Source of the DNA: Telopea speciosissima
Lineage: Eukaryota; Streptophyta; Magnoliopsida; Proteales; Proteaceae
Assembly (NCBI RefSeq): GCF_018873765.1
Contig: NC_057922.1
Span: forward strand, 16,195,563 to 16,259,562
DNA length: 64,000 bases
Reading direction: 5' to 3'
Shown piece by piece: positions 44,044-55,350 of the stretch. Below the pieces are notes generated by a model, which ran no database searches, was not told where the DNA came from, and was given only the letters and a program-made list of their open reading frames with translations. Each line of letters begins with the position of its first letter. The first letter of the stretch is position 1. Position numbers and translations under genes: made by a program.

Positions 44044-47000
44044 TTAGGAAATGCTACAAACTGATAGCTCTTGAGACACTTGTTGCATGGTCGGCTGAGA
44101 TTGTGGATTTTCATGCAAACAAGAAAACGCCAGCTTCATAAGCGAAACCAATCTTTCAACAACCTGATTTGTGGGAGGAGAGATGTGTTGGTCAACTATA
44201 TCCTTCAACCATAAGTTTTGTTCAATAGAGGATACTGATGGCAAAGTGGAGATACATTCTCCAGGATGCTTTCCCATTATCACTTCCAATGTTACTATGC
44301 CAAAACTATAAACATCACATTTTTCAGTTACCCTCATTGTGTAAGCAAGCTCTGTAGAAATAAATAAAACAAATGAAATTAATAAAAATAATTAAGAATA
44401 AAGGTTTCTCATAACTACAATGTGGTCAATGCGGGGTTACATTGTAGTCTATTTTATGCCATATGGGGAGCAATAATTTATCCATTCGACGGATAATAAA
44501 GAATTCTCTAAGGTTCTCCCATATAAATTTTGCAATTAATTTAAGCTATACGGTTCACCATGACCTCCATGTTCCTTTTTTTTTTTTTTTTTTTTGTTGT
44601 GATTGAGGCTATAATGGGGAATTTTTCTCCTCTCAGGTTCCTTGCCCGGTCAGGTGCGTAGGTTCCTCTCATAGGAGGGGCTGAAATGACGACCTCACCC
44701 CCTGCCCAAACACACTGCTCGGGTGGGGTGAGGTCGTCATTTATGCCCTCCTATGAGAGGAACCTGCGCACTTGACCGGGCAGGGAACCTGAGAGGAGAA
44801 TGATAGGGGCAGGTCCTTTGTGGGCCAACTTTAGCAAACTGATACGATCACCATAAAGAACGAACATGTCCATGCTTCAACCAACAACGACAAGTCGTAA
44901 CAAGAAGAAAGAAAAATGGTAAAGGTTGTAGTAGTAATGAAAACAATACTAGTCAATGAAACTTATTATCTATTGAAATGAGTCAACTTGATACTTAGAC
45001 ACATTATTATGATAACCCTATTATTTCTTAAAAAGTCAAAAAATAATGAGGGCGAGAGAGAGAGAGAACCTGGTGCAAAGTATCCATATGTTCCTGCAAG
45101 AGCTGTCCAATGGGATTAATCGGGTTTTAGAAGTCTACTAATGCTGAAGTCCAATACATGAGGCTCAAAGTTTGAGAGAGAGAACCTGGTGCAAAGTATC
45201 CATATGCTCGATATGTCTCGATGAATTATTGGGGGTAAGCAGTCATGGTGCAAGTAAGCTAGAGCCTTGGCTACATCTTTAACAATATTAAACCTTCTAG
45301 TCCAATCCAGTTCTACTGCTTCTACTTCTATGCTTAGGATCTTAGCCAAGTTTCCTCTCTCCACATATTCATAAATAAAAAATGAGTGCCGCACGTGGGA
45401 ACAAAAACCGTACATTTTCATGATGTTTCGATGTCGCACTTCTGTCATCATTTGAATTTCGTTTCTGAAAGTTTCTGGATCAGAAATCTCGTCGTCATCA
45501 TCCGAAGAAGATGTGAACTTTTTAACAGCTACCAGTTGACCTAATGACAACTCTGCTTTATAAACACTTCCATGCTTTCCCATGCCAATGCAATATTTTG
45601 GGTTGAATTGCTCAGTTGCTTCAATGATTTCTTGGTATGCTATCCTCCCATCATAGTTCCATATCGTAAACAGATCTTCTCTATGATGTTGTTGGTTTGT
45701 AATTGGATTCTCCTCTTCTATGCATCTCTTCCTCCGGCGAAAAAACAAAAAATACCAAGAAATGCAAACACAAGAAACAGCAATACTGCTAAGAGAGATA
45801 TGATCATAATAAGGATGACTTTCTGGCTCTCTTTTGGGGATAGCTTAGAAATGCAAGGTCGTAAACCTATGGCATTACCACACAAACCTTTATTGTGAAT
45901 GAAAGCTTCCATTGGAGCATTTTGGAAGGCTCGATTATTAGGTAGAGGACCCTCTAACTCATTGTAGGATACATCAATGGTTATCAAGCTGAGCATTGCA
46001 GCAAAAGTAGATGGAAAGGAACCGAACAACTTATTATGAGAGAGATTCAAATTTGTTAACTTATCCAACCTTCCAAACTGTGGAGGGATCTCTCCTGTGA
46101 ACAAGTTACCACTAAGGTCCAGTAGCATCTGTAGGGAAACTAAATTACCAATTTCATCTGGAATGCTTCCGCTGAATCTATTCTTGCTCAAGTTCAAGTA
46201 AATAAGATTTGTGCATTTCCCTAGTTGATTTGGAAAAGACCCCCATAGGTTGTTCATTGAGAGGTCAAGTTGCTGAAGTTTGGAGAGCAATCCCACCTCC
46301 TTAGGTACGGTTCCAGAGAGTTGGTTGTCGTTCAACTTTAGTGTCACCAAAGAGCTAAGCCTCCCCATTTCTATTGGAATCTGTCCTACCAGGAGATTCG
46401 AAGAAAGCTCAAGTCCTTGCAATTGAGTTGAGTCTCCAAGCTTAGATGGTATTTGACCAGAAATCTTGTTTCCTGAGATTTTTAGACCAAATAAATTTAG
46501 GCACTTTGCCCAATTTTGTGAAATCTCACCGGACAATTGATTGTAGCTCAGATCGATGTAAGTTAAATTTGGGTAAACACCAAATACTTCTGATATGTTT
46601 CCCGTCAGATGGTTGTTTTGAAGCCGGACCATTGTTAGTCTGGTGCAGTTTATCATGTTTTTGGGAATCGGGCCTATGAAATGGTTACTATCTGCAGAAA
46701 TTGATGTGAGTGACACACTATTGCATATGTGTTATGGTAAATACCCGGTAAAATGATTGTCTCCAAGATGCAAGGATTGTAATTTTGTAAAATTGTTGAT
46801 CTCCTTTGGTACTTGACCAAACAATTGGTTGTAATGAAGACCAATATAAACTAGATTGGTCAAATTTACAAAAGAAGCAGGAAGCGTGCTAGTGAGATTA
46901 TTAAGACTCAAACCAAGAGAAGTAAGAGATCTCAAGTTCCCAATTTTTGGAGGGATAGAGCCTATAAGACGATTTTCCCACAATTGTAGCTCATGAAGAT

Positions 47001-48982
47001 AGGCCAGGTTTCCAATTTCCATTGGAATGGAACCAGTGAGTGAATTGTTATACAGGTGTAAGAAGTTTAGCTTGCTCAAATTTCCAAAAGAAGTAGGTAT
47101 TGAACCAGTTAGACTGTTGGTATACAAAAAAAGTATAGTAAGAGATGTCAAGTGTCCCAAAGACGCAGGAATTGAGCCGGTGAGATTATTCTCACTCAAA
47201 TCAAGTTTAGTAAGAGATCTCAAGTTTCCAAAAGAAGCAAGAATTGAACCACTAAGACTATTGGTATACAAAAAAAAGTACAGTAAGAGATGTCAAGTGT
47301 CCAAAAGAAGCAGGGATTGAACCACTGAGACTATTGCTATGCAAACTAAGTACAGTAAGAGATGTCAAGTTTCCAAAAGACGTCAGAATTGAACCAGTGA
47401 GACCGTTGCTATACAAATAAAGTATAGTAAGAGATGTCAAGTTTCCCAAAGACGCAGGAATTGAGCTGGTGAGGTTATTCTCACTCAAATCAAGTTCAGT
47501 AAGAGATCTCAAGTTTCCAAAAGAAGCAAGAATTGAGCCGGTGAGATTATTCTCACTCAAATAAAGTTCAGTAAGAGATCTCAAGTGTCCAAAAGAAGTA
47601 AGGATTGAACCACTGAGACTGTTGTCAAACAAATGAAGAATTGCAAGAGATCTTATGTTTCCCAAAGACGCAGGAATTGAGCTGGTGAGATTATTCTCAC
47701 TCAAATCAAGTTTAGTAAGAGATCTCAAGTTTCCAAAAGAAGCAGGAATTGAACCGCTGAGACTGTTGGTATACAAAAAAGTATAGTAAGAGATGTCAAG
47801 AGTCCAAAAGAAGCAGGGATTGAACCACTGAGACTATTGCTATGCAAACAAAGTACATTAAGAGATGTCAGGTTTCCAAAAGACGTCAGAATTGAACCAG
47901 TGAGACCGTTGCTATACAAATAAAGTATAGTAAGAGATGTCAAGTTTCCCAAAGACGTAGTAATTGAGCCAGTGAGATTATTCTCACTCAAATAAAGTTC
48001 AGTAAGAGATGTCAAGTGTCCAAAAGAAGCAGGGATTGAACCACTGAGACTGTTGTCAAACAAATGAAGAAGTGCAAGAGATCTCATGTTTCCCAAAGAT
48101 GCAGGAATTGAGCCGGTGAGACTATTGTCACTCAAATCAAGTTCAATAAGAGATCTCAAGTTTCCAAAAGAGGCCGGAATTGAACCACTTAGACTGTTGG
48201 TGTACAAATAAAGTATAGTAAGAGATGTCAAGTGTCCAAAAGAAGCAGGGATTGAACCACTGAGACTGTTGCTATGCAAACTAAGTACAGTAAGAGATGT
48301 CAAGTTTCCAAAAGACATCGGAATTGAACCAGTGAGACCGTTGCTATACAAACAAAGTATAGTACGAGATGTGAAGTTTCTAAAAGGCAATTGAACCAGA
48401 ATATCAATTGTTACTGAGATGTACAACAACCAGGTAGTTAAGAGTTGCTAAAGCAGCAGGGATGGAGCCGTTGAAATTGTTTTTGAAGAGATAGAGATGG
48501 GTGAGTTGGGAAAGGTTGGCAATGGTGGGAGGGATGGGACCAAAAAGTGAATTTTTATGGAGATTAAGATGGAGGAGATTAGGGAAGGATGAGAAGTTAA
48601 AGTGATGGAGAGTACCTTTCAAATCCATGCGGGAGAGGCTTATGATGGTGATGACTCCAGTTGCCTCATTGCAAGTAATTCCCTCCCACTTGCATCGGTT
48701 GTTGTTGCTGCTGCTTCTGTTTGCTGCCATCATCTGTAGTGTCCATGAAGGGAGTAGTGGACGGGAATTGTTATAAGGAAGAAGAATAAGGCTGGACTTC
48801 CATTGAAGGAGAGCCTCCATTGCTTCTCGTTGATGATCAAAACCATAATTATTAATGGAAGCGGAAGCAAAAGCTACAACTCTTAATGAAGAAGTAGAAG
48901 AAGCAATGGACGTTGCCCATAAGAGGAGGAGGCAGAGTGGTTTCATTACTCTTTCTAAGGGTGGTGATGATGGGCCAAACAT
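44044..48982 (-). pseudogene. MIK2-like LRR receptor kinase 3, pseudogene
   Basis: Same two-exon layout: N-terminus 48982-48404, LRRs 48429-45940, TM ~45760-45850, kinase to 45070, intron 44352-45069, exon 2 44351-44044. Closest to kinase 1 in the 3' half; the LRR half has its own repeats (SFGNLTSLT type). Lesions: stop and shift at ~48390-48404; A run of 6 instead of 7 at ~47774; A run of 8 at ~47270; CAA to TAA (Gln to stop) at ~46735; frameshift at ~45740 after the TM; kinase residues after HRDISS replaced by a copied exon/intron junction (45174-45206); DFG changed to DFS; TCA to TAA at ~45119; subdomain XI Arg changed to Gln. Several open segments remain but no full receptor. Confidence 0.88.
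44626..44800. repeat. Foldback MITE in intron of pseudogene 3
   Basis: Same element and position as 3628-3803, with few substitutions. Preceded by a long T run at 44573-44595. Confidence 0.85.
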
Positions 48983-49472
48983 GTATTAACCCAAGAAACA
49001 CAAACGATATCTAGCTGGATTAAGGGGGTTCCAACCAACTTTCGGCTCCTGTTCCTTTAATAGATCACTGTGGAATTGGATGGACCCGACCACTAAACTC
49101 CTATTGGTGCACGTAAAGATAAGATTTTTTTAATATATGGTGTTTACGAAGTTCGATTCACGTGCTTGTGCGTGCGTGCGTGGTTGCCACTTTCGTGGCT
49201 GGGATGGGATGGGAAATTAGTGGAGCAAAGCTCAGATTCGTGGAAACCAGTCCTCAAACCAAATTTCTATGGTTTACCAAAAAAAAAAAAAAAAAAAAAA
49301 CCAAATTTCTATATCTGCATCGTTGGATGCATGCTAAGGAAATAAAAACGGTGCTTAAATACCGAACTGGATGGCCGATAAGAGGAGAGAGAGTGAGAGA
49401 CCAATATCTCAATTCAAACCATGAGTCATATTCCTCTTTAATTACCTGGACAAACTGGAGTCGATTGGTATT
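48983..49472. other. Upstream of pseudogene 3, no gene
   Basis: Short conserved stretch near 49020-49080, then an A run at 49280-49300. No coding region. Confidence 0.45.
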
Positions 49473-50619
49473 GGGTAAAATTTCGCTACTATGGCCATAG
49501 TAGGATTGTTCCTGCTACATGTTAGTGGCTGAACCTCAGCAAACCACGTTTATCTTTTATTATTTAATGTTAAAAGATAATAAAACAGAAACTTAACTGA
49601 AATGTAAGCAGTTTGCTTAATGTTAATTTAAATATTATTTCAACTTTGCCCTGGATACAACAGTAAATTAAAAATAAGGGATGCAATGGGAATCAAACAC
49701 TGAACCACGCTCTCGCCTCTTCTTCTTCTTTTCTTCTACTTCTTCTTGGTTTACACAAACAGGTAAGAGTAATAAGATCAAAATACCCTTTATTTCAAGG
49801 TGAATAAAATTTTTGAATATTGTGAATAATTCCTGAATATTCAAGGAATAGATAATTCAGTCTACAATATCAGGCTCCATGGAAGCTCATTGCTAATAAC
49901 TTGAAAAATAACTAATTCGAAATTTTAAAATATTTACAAACCTTAATTAAATAATTACAAGTATTGATCAGATTTTTGTGAATTTTTTGGAATATAAGAT
50001 TGAATGCTTCACTTAATCGGATCCCACTTAATCCATAAACGTCATGATTATATATATATATTTTCCAAAATTATCATCTCTTTAAAATTTGCAAGTCCAA
50101 TTGAAAGTTCAGTGCATTATCAAAAGCTCCCACTAAACATGCTTCCTTCCAGCACTGCAAATGCAATATACCTTGGAACCCTAAAGTTCTTTGTTTTTTT
50201 AAAGGTGATACAGTTTTCTAGTGGAGCTTGGAGACCGAACGCATAAAAAGAATGAAGAAGAAGTTTCATGCGTTTTGTTTTTTTGATAATATGTGTTTTA
50301 TTGTGTGTAAACCGAGAAGTAGAAGAAAAAAAATTAAAAATGGAGAAGAAATAGAGGTGAGAGCATTGTTCGGTGTTTGATTCCCATTGTATCTCTTATT
50401 TTTAATTTAGTATTGTATCCCAAACAAAAGGGTAACAAAAGGATAATGTTGGAATAATATTTAGATTAACGTTGAGCAAACAGATTACGTTTCAATTTAA
50501 TTTCTATTTATTATCTTTTAACATTAAATAATAAAAGATAAACGTGGTTTGCTGAGGTTCAGCCACGTACATGCAGCAAGAACAATCCTGCTATGGCCAT
50601 AGCAGCGAAATTTTATCCG
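49473..50619. mobile_element. Mutator-like element with ~300-bp TIRs
   Basis: The left end GGGTAAAATTTCGCTACTATGG matches the inverted right end CGGATAAAATTTCGCTGCTATGG. Similarity runs through CTCAGCAAACCACGTTTATC to GGTTTACAC (about 49473-49760 and 50290-50619). GGTATT flanks both ends. No transposase; the interior of ~500 bp is AT-rich. Confidence 0.75.
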
Positions 50620-52225
50620 GGTATTTGACTTTTGTATCATATCGAAACTGTATCAAATATCGGTACTATACCGGATTGACACCCTTAGCAGTGATCTCTT
50701 TCCCTTATAATTTTGGAAAATTTATATGTATCTTCCTTGAGGTAAGGCCTAATTATAAATTCATCCATGATATTTACAAATACTTCCCCTACCTTCCAAA
50801 ATAATTAATAAGTAATTCTATCCCGTTAAATTTAGGCCTTAGTTAGTAAGTTCGGGAATGGATATGTACGACAATAAAATGAACTAGACGGCATTAATAC
50901 TTTTCAAAAAACCGGTGTAATAAAACGCATATGCCAATAATACGATACGTGTTTAATATGACCGTTCTATAAACAAAAATACAAGCACATATTCACTATG
51001 TAATAGACATTCACCACCTAATAAACAAAAATAATAGTATATAGAGAATGATTTTATATAAAAAAATCCGTCACAATTAAAATAAACATAATACAATATC
51101 TCCTATTAACATATCAAAATATCAATAAGAGTATCTCATCAAACATAAAACAATTATCCAACAATTGAAGGCTAACTATAAATAATAAAGTAAAATCACA
51201 TTTGCATTGTTTACTAGGTAAAGCAGTTTTTGCAATTGGTAGAGAACTGTCTTGTTTGAATGAACCAGATAGAATTGTCTTGTGTCTTTCTTGTACAAAA
51301 TAGTTTTAATATTAGAAAAAATAGCAAACACTTGCAAAAGAGGTCCAGAAGCCATTTTTCAGTCAAATTACAAACCTCTTTACCAGGAAAATATTATTTG
51401 ATATCACTTAATTAGAAACATATTTGAAAAACTTGTCAAGAGCTTATTCCTGTTTTTATCTATAAAAAAAAGACATGTGTGAATAAATAAATCATAGAAT
51501 TGACTCCAAAAAAATAAAATCGTGCAGACTGTAATTCGCATATTATATGAGTATCCAAATGTTTTAATACAAAAAAATGTATTTTACCGTATGTATCTAT
51601 ATTTATGCTAAAAAACATCTTTTTTTATATGGTAACGTATTAAACATGTATAAATACGAATTAAACATATTTACTACTTTTTTTACCTAAGGTTATTTTG
51701 TGAAAAAAAAGAATCAAATCTAAAACAAGAAAACACACACAAAACCCCTCTAATCCCCATTCTCTTATGGTCATGGGTGAATTTGTAATTAGGTCTTATC
51801 TCAGGAGAGGCACGTGTAAATTTTCCTATATTTTTTTACATTATTTATAAATTGACTATATCGACCTCCGTATTTCTACGATGTACACATTAACTTACTA
51901 AAAAAAAGTTTTCCTTGATGATTGTACGGTTCCTTCAACCGTGTAGTAAATGGAAATTCCACCCAAAAGAAAGAGTACTGCAGTGCTACAAGGAACTCAA
52001 TGTTAGCTACCTACAAAAACTGAACTGCAGAAATGAACCGGACCGATCCGAATGTTGATTTCATGTTATTTTAATTCATGGCGAATAATTCGGCTGAATC
52101 GAATTTTAAGAATAATTCGGAAGAACCACACTATATCCATTGATTCGGATTATATATCGCGAAAAGAACTTCATCCGAATAATTCGGATCTATTAAAAAA
52201 CTGAAAAAACCCCATCGTATACGCA
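50620..52225. other. AT-rich intergenic region
   Basis: No gene. The last 200 bp contain several copies of a GAATAATTCGG-like motif (see findings). Confidence 0.5.
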
Positions 52226-52368
52226 ATTAGGTTTAGGGTTTTTCATTGTTTCACTTACTATTTAGGCATTGAAGCATTGAGGGAGAGTCTGAGAGATCGA
52301 CAAAGGGGCGGAGCGAGGACTCCAGGCGGCACAGCTTCAACTTGCGATCCGGCGGAGAATCTTCTCAG
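52226..52368 (+). promoter_or_regulatory. Telo-box promoter and 5' UTR exon of RPP2
   Basis: TTAGGTTTAGGGTTTTT at 52228-52244 contains a telo-box (AAACCCTAA on the minus strand), typical of plant ribosomal protein promoters. A CTCAG/GTAACT donor at 52368/52369 fits a 5' UTR exon spliced to the acceptor at 53862. A second possible UTR exon ends at about 52599 (GATCAG/GTAAAT). The start site is not determined. Confidence 0.55.
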
Positions 52369-53864
52369 GTAACTCCTTGCCAATGTTGCCTCATCGTGTC
52401 TTTTGATCTTTAACCCTCTCTCCGGGTTTCTCAATCCCTCTGCAAGAGCAAGATTGCAACTTACTTTTCTGTTCCAATCATTACAGAAATCTCTATTCGT
52501 GCGTGCCCTTGCCACAGTTGTACTCTCTCAAATCTCAAGTTGAGACTCATCTGAAACAGAAACAGGGCGTTTTGGAACACCTCAACTTTGGAGATCAGGT
52601 AAATGGTCTATCTTTCTCTTCTTATTCCTTTTAGATCGATACACCTTGTTTGGGTTTCCTTTTCCCTTTCTTTTGAGCTTCTCTTCAACGAGTTACTATG
52701 GATGGAGTCCACAGCGCTTGATTTTCAAAGGTATTGCGGGGTAGTTTGGATTTGAAACCCGATAGGTAAGGTAATGGGTTGGTTGTGGCTGTTGAGAATC
52801 TTGGATCAAAACTTGAGAAGTAATTATTTTTCGTCCATTCTTCCTGGGTTTGAGGTGGGTTGAGTTGATGTAAGTTACTATCACATCTAAGTCCAATGAT
52901 GGAAGAGGTAATATTCAATTTTTTCTAAAGGGACCCATAGTTGAAGCTTCTTATTTTATGGCACTTCAACTTTAACCCTTGCTCTATGTGAGCTATGGAT
53001 TTTGGTTAATCTAACTTGGTCAATTTCTAAGACATCCCCTATATGTCAAGCTGATTGGCATTGGATCTTATACATTGTTCACTCAAGGCCAATAGAGACT
53101 TGTGGTTTTGAGTACACAAGTCAACAGTTTTGTAAATTTTCCTTCTGTTATCCGAATTACCGAACCAATGGTTCATGATCTCATGATCAAGCTAATCATT
53201 TTCCTATAGAAAACCAAAATGGATATACTAACAATCAATCTCCTGCTGAGGGAAGAAGTGGGGGCAGGGTTGAACCAAATTCAGCTTGCTTTACCCAAAT
53301 TTTATCTCAGATTTGGTGTAATGCTTATATTTCTATTTTGGTTTCTGTTGAATAATCAAATACCCAATCTCTGATTATTTTGACTTTGATTTTATGCTAC
53401 TGTTATTAATTTATTATAGTTGCAATTTATAGAGTTTGTGTAAGGTTTGTAATTATGCTTTTATGGATTCCCAAATTTTATTTTGCCCATTATTTGGATG
53501 AAATATTGAATTTACAAAATGAATTGTTCCAAATAGTTTTTCCTCTGAATACTTTCCTGACGCCAAAATAAATATGTTCAGTAGCGTGAAATTGTTTGAA
53601 TCATGGGAGTTGCAAGTAGTGTCAGTTGTTGAGTAGCATTCGTAATTATTTTTATACCCTCAGTCACCGAAATAATACATCATTCCATTTTTTTTTTATT
53701 ATTTAATGTAACATTGTGAAACTACATACCGGCCTTAACTTCGGCCAATGGCAACATTGGTAAAAGCTCAATAGTAGAATTGGGTTACAATTCATTTGTT
53801 ACCTACCTGAGTGACAACTAGACTGTGAAAAGCTAATTTATACTAATTAATGTCTTCAACAGCA

Positions 53865-55350
53865 ATGAAGGTTGTCGCCGCATATTTGCTCGCTGTGTTG
53901 GGTGGCAACACCAGCCCTTCCGCAGATGATTTGAAGAATATCCTCGGATCAGGTATACTTTAATCACTATTTTTATCTTCTATGATGACCTAAAGCTAAT
54001 CCTTGCAAGCTGTGGTGCTAGTTTGTCATGTTCAGTGTTTTATCTTGGTCGTTTAAGACTCTTAAGCAGCATAGATTTGGAGTGCAGTTTATCTAAGATA
54101 TGGTGTCTCATTTGAGTGACCATGATTGTGTTATTCTATAATGTTTGCCACAGGGAACTGATTTAATTTTACTAAGATTCGTAAATTTAAGCGATTACTG
54201 ATCATCTCTGTCCAGATGCAATAGTCTTGGTTTTCATTAATATGGACATGAGTTATGAAACTTGGTTTAGTGACTTGATATGTTGAGCCGCATTTTTTTT
54301 CATTTTGGGTTGCAAATAGGGTCTCGATTCTGAGAATAGAATTCTAAGTCTGTTATTATATGCTTGAAGTCAATGTCAGTATGGATGTAAACTTATTTCT
54401 AAAATACTGGGTATGACATTTTTTCCTTAAGAAATAACATTTGTTGATTTTTTTTGGGTATTAAAGAAGGTAAATGTTATTTGGATTTGCAGTTGGTGCT
54501 GATGCTGATGAGGATAAGATTGAGTTGCTCCTCTCTGAAGTTAAGGGAAAAGACATTACAGAGCTTATTGCATCTGGAAGGGAAAAGTTGGCTTCAGTTC
54601 CTGCTGGTGGAGGAGGTGCCGCCATTGCCGTAGCTGCTAGTGGCGGCGGCGGCGGTGCTGGTGCTGCAGTTGCTGCAGAAGAACCAAAGAAAGAAGAAAA
54701 AGTTGAAGAGAAAGAGGAGTCTGATGATGTAAGTGTTTGCATAAGATCCACTCTAAATCAGAATTGTATGCAATGTCCACTGCACTGGTGCAGCACCAGA
54801 TTTTATAATACTCTTGTCAGATTTCCTATAACTTTTATGCATGCGCAATATGATTCATACTTAAAGACTAGACTATGGCTCTAACTTAATTAATTAATGG
54901 GAAATAGTTTTCTGTGGGGGAGCGTGGCCCTGCTCATGCGGAGGCCAATAGCACAGGGCGGGCATTTCCACCTTTCATGGGGGTGGGGGGGGTCAGGGTG
55001 TTCATTTCGCCTCCCTGTGTCTGGGTGTGGTCGCTACACACACACACACACCCAAAAAAAAAAAAAAAAGGAAGCATTTCTACATAATTAATAAAATAGA
55101 TCCCATGTATCTAACTCTTACCCATGAAGATAGCCTGTTACAAAGAAAACCTTTTGAGCCAGTGGCACGATTCAAGTGTAACCCAAACCAAAGATTATTT
55201 CCTCCATAATTAAACCCACTGCTGTGATTCTCTTGCATAGCTTTACAATGTCAATGAATGACTGACTACCTTTTATATTTGTCTGTTCTTCCCTGATGTT
55301 CTTTTATTGTTTAATTGTTACAGGACATGGGCTTCAGTCTTTTCGACTAA
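53865..55350 (+). CDS. RPP2: 60S acidic ribosomal protein P2
   Basis: Three coding exons (53865-53952, 54493-54728, 55324-55350) give 116 aa, the usual size. The protein is part of the ribosomal stalk (P0 with P1/P2 dimers) that recruits and activates translation GTPases. It begins [20 protein letters not shown]; the N-terminal ~60 residues are the helical dimerisation domain, followed by an Ala/Gly hinge (~65-90) and an acidic tail ending [10 protein letters not shown], the conserved stalk terminus recognised by elongation factors. The ATG lies two bases after the 5' UTR intron acceptor (CAACAG/CAATG). All splice sites are GT-AG. It appears intact and is the clearest housekeeping gene in the window. 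Confidence 0.95.
54886..55110. repeat. GC-rich MITE-like segment in RPP2 intron
   Basis: GCCCTGCTCATGCGGAGG to CCTCCCTGTGTCTGGGTG, followed by (CA)n and a poly-A run. It shares wording with the segments at 10010 and 32515. It lies inside the last intron and does not touch the splice sites. Confidence 0.5.

Noticed and set aside
54474-54884. 136-codon frame starting upstream of the second RPP2 exon
   Set aside because: It is the real exon extended into both introns; AG and GT sites define 54493-54728.
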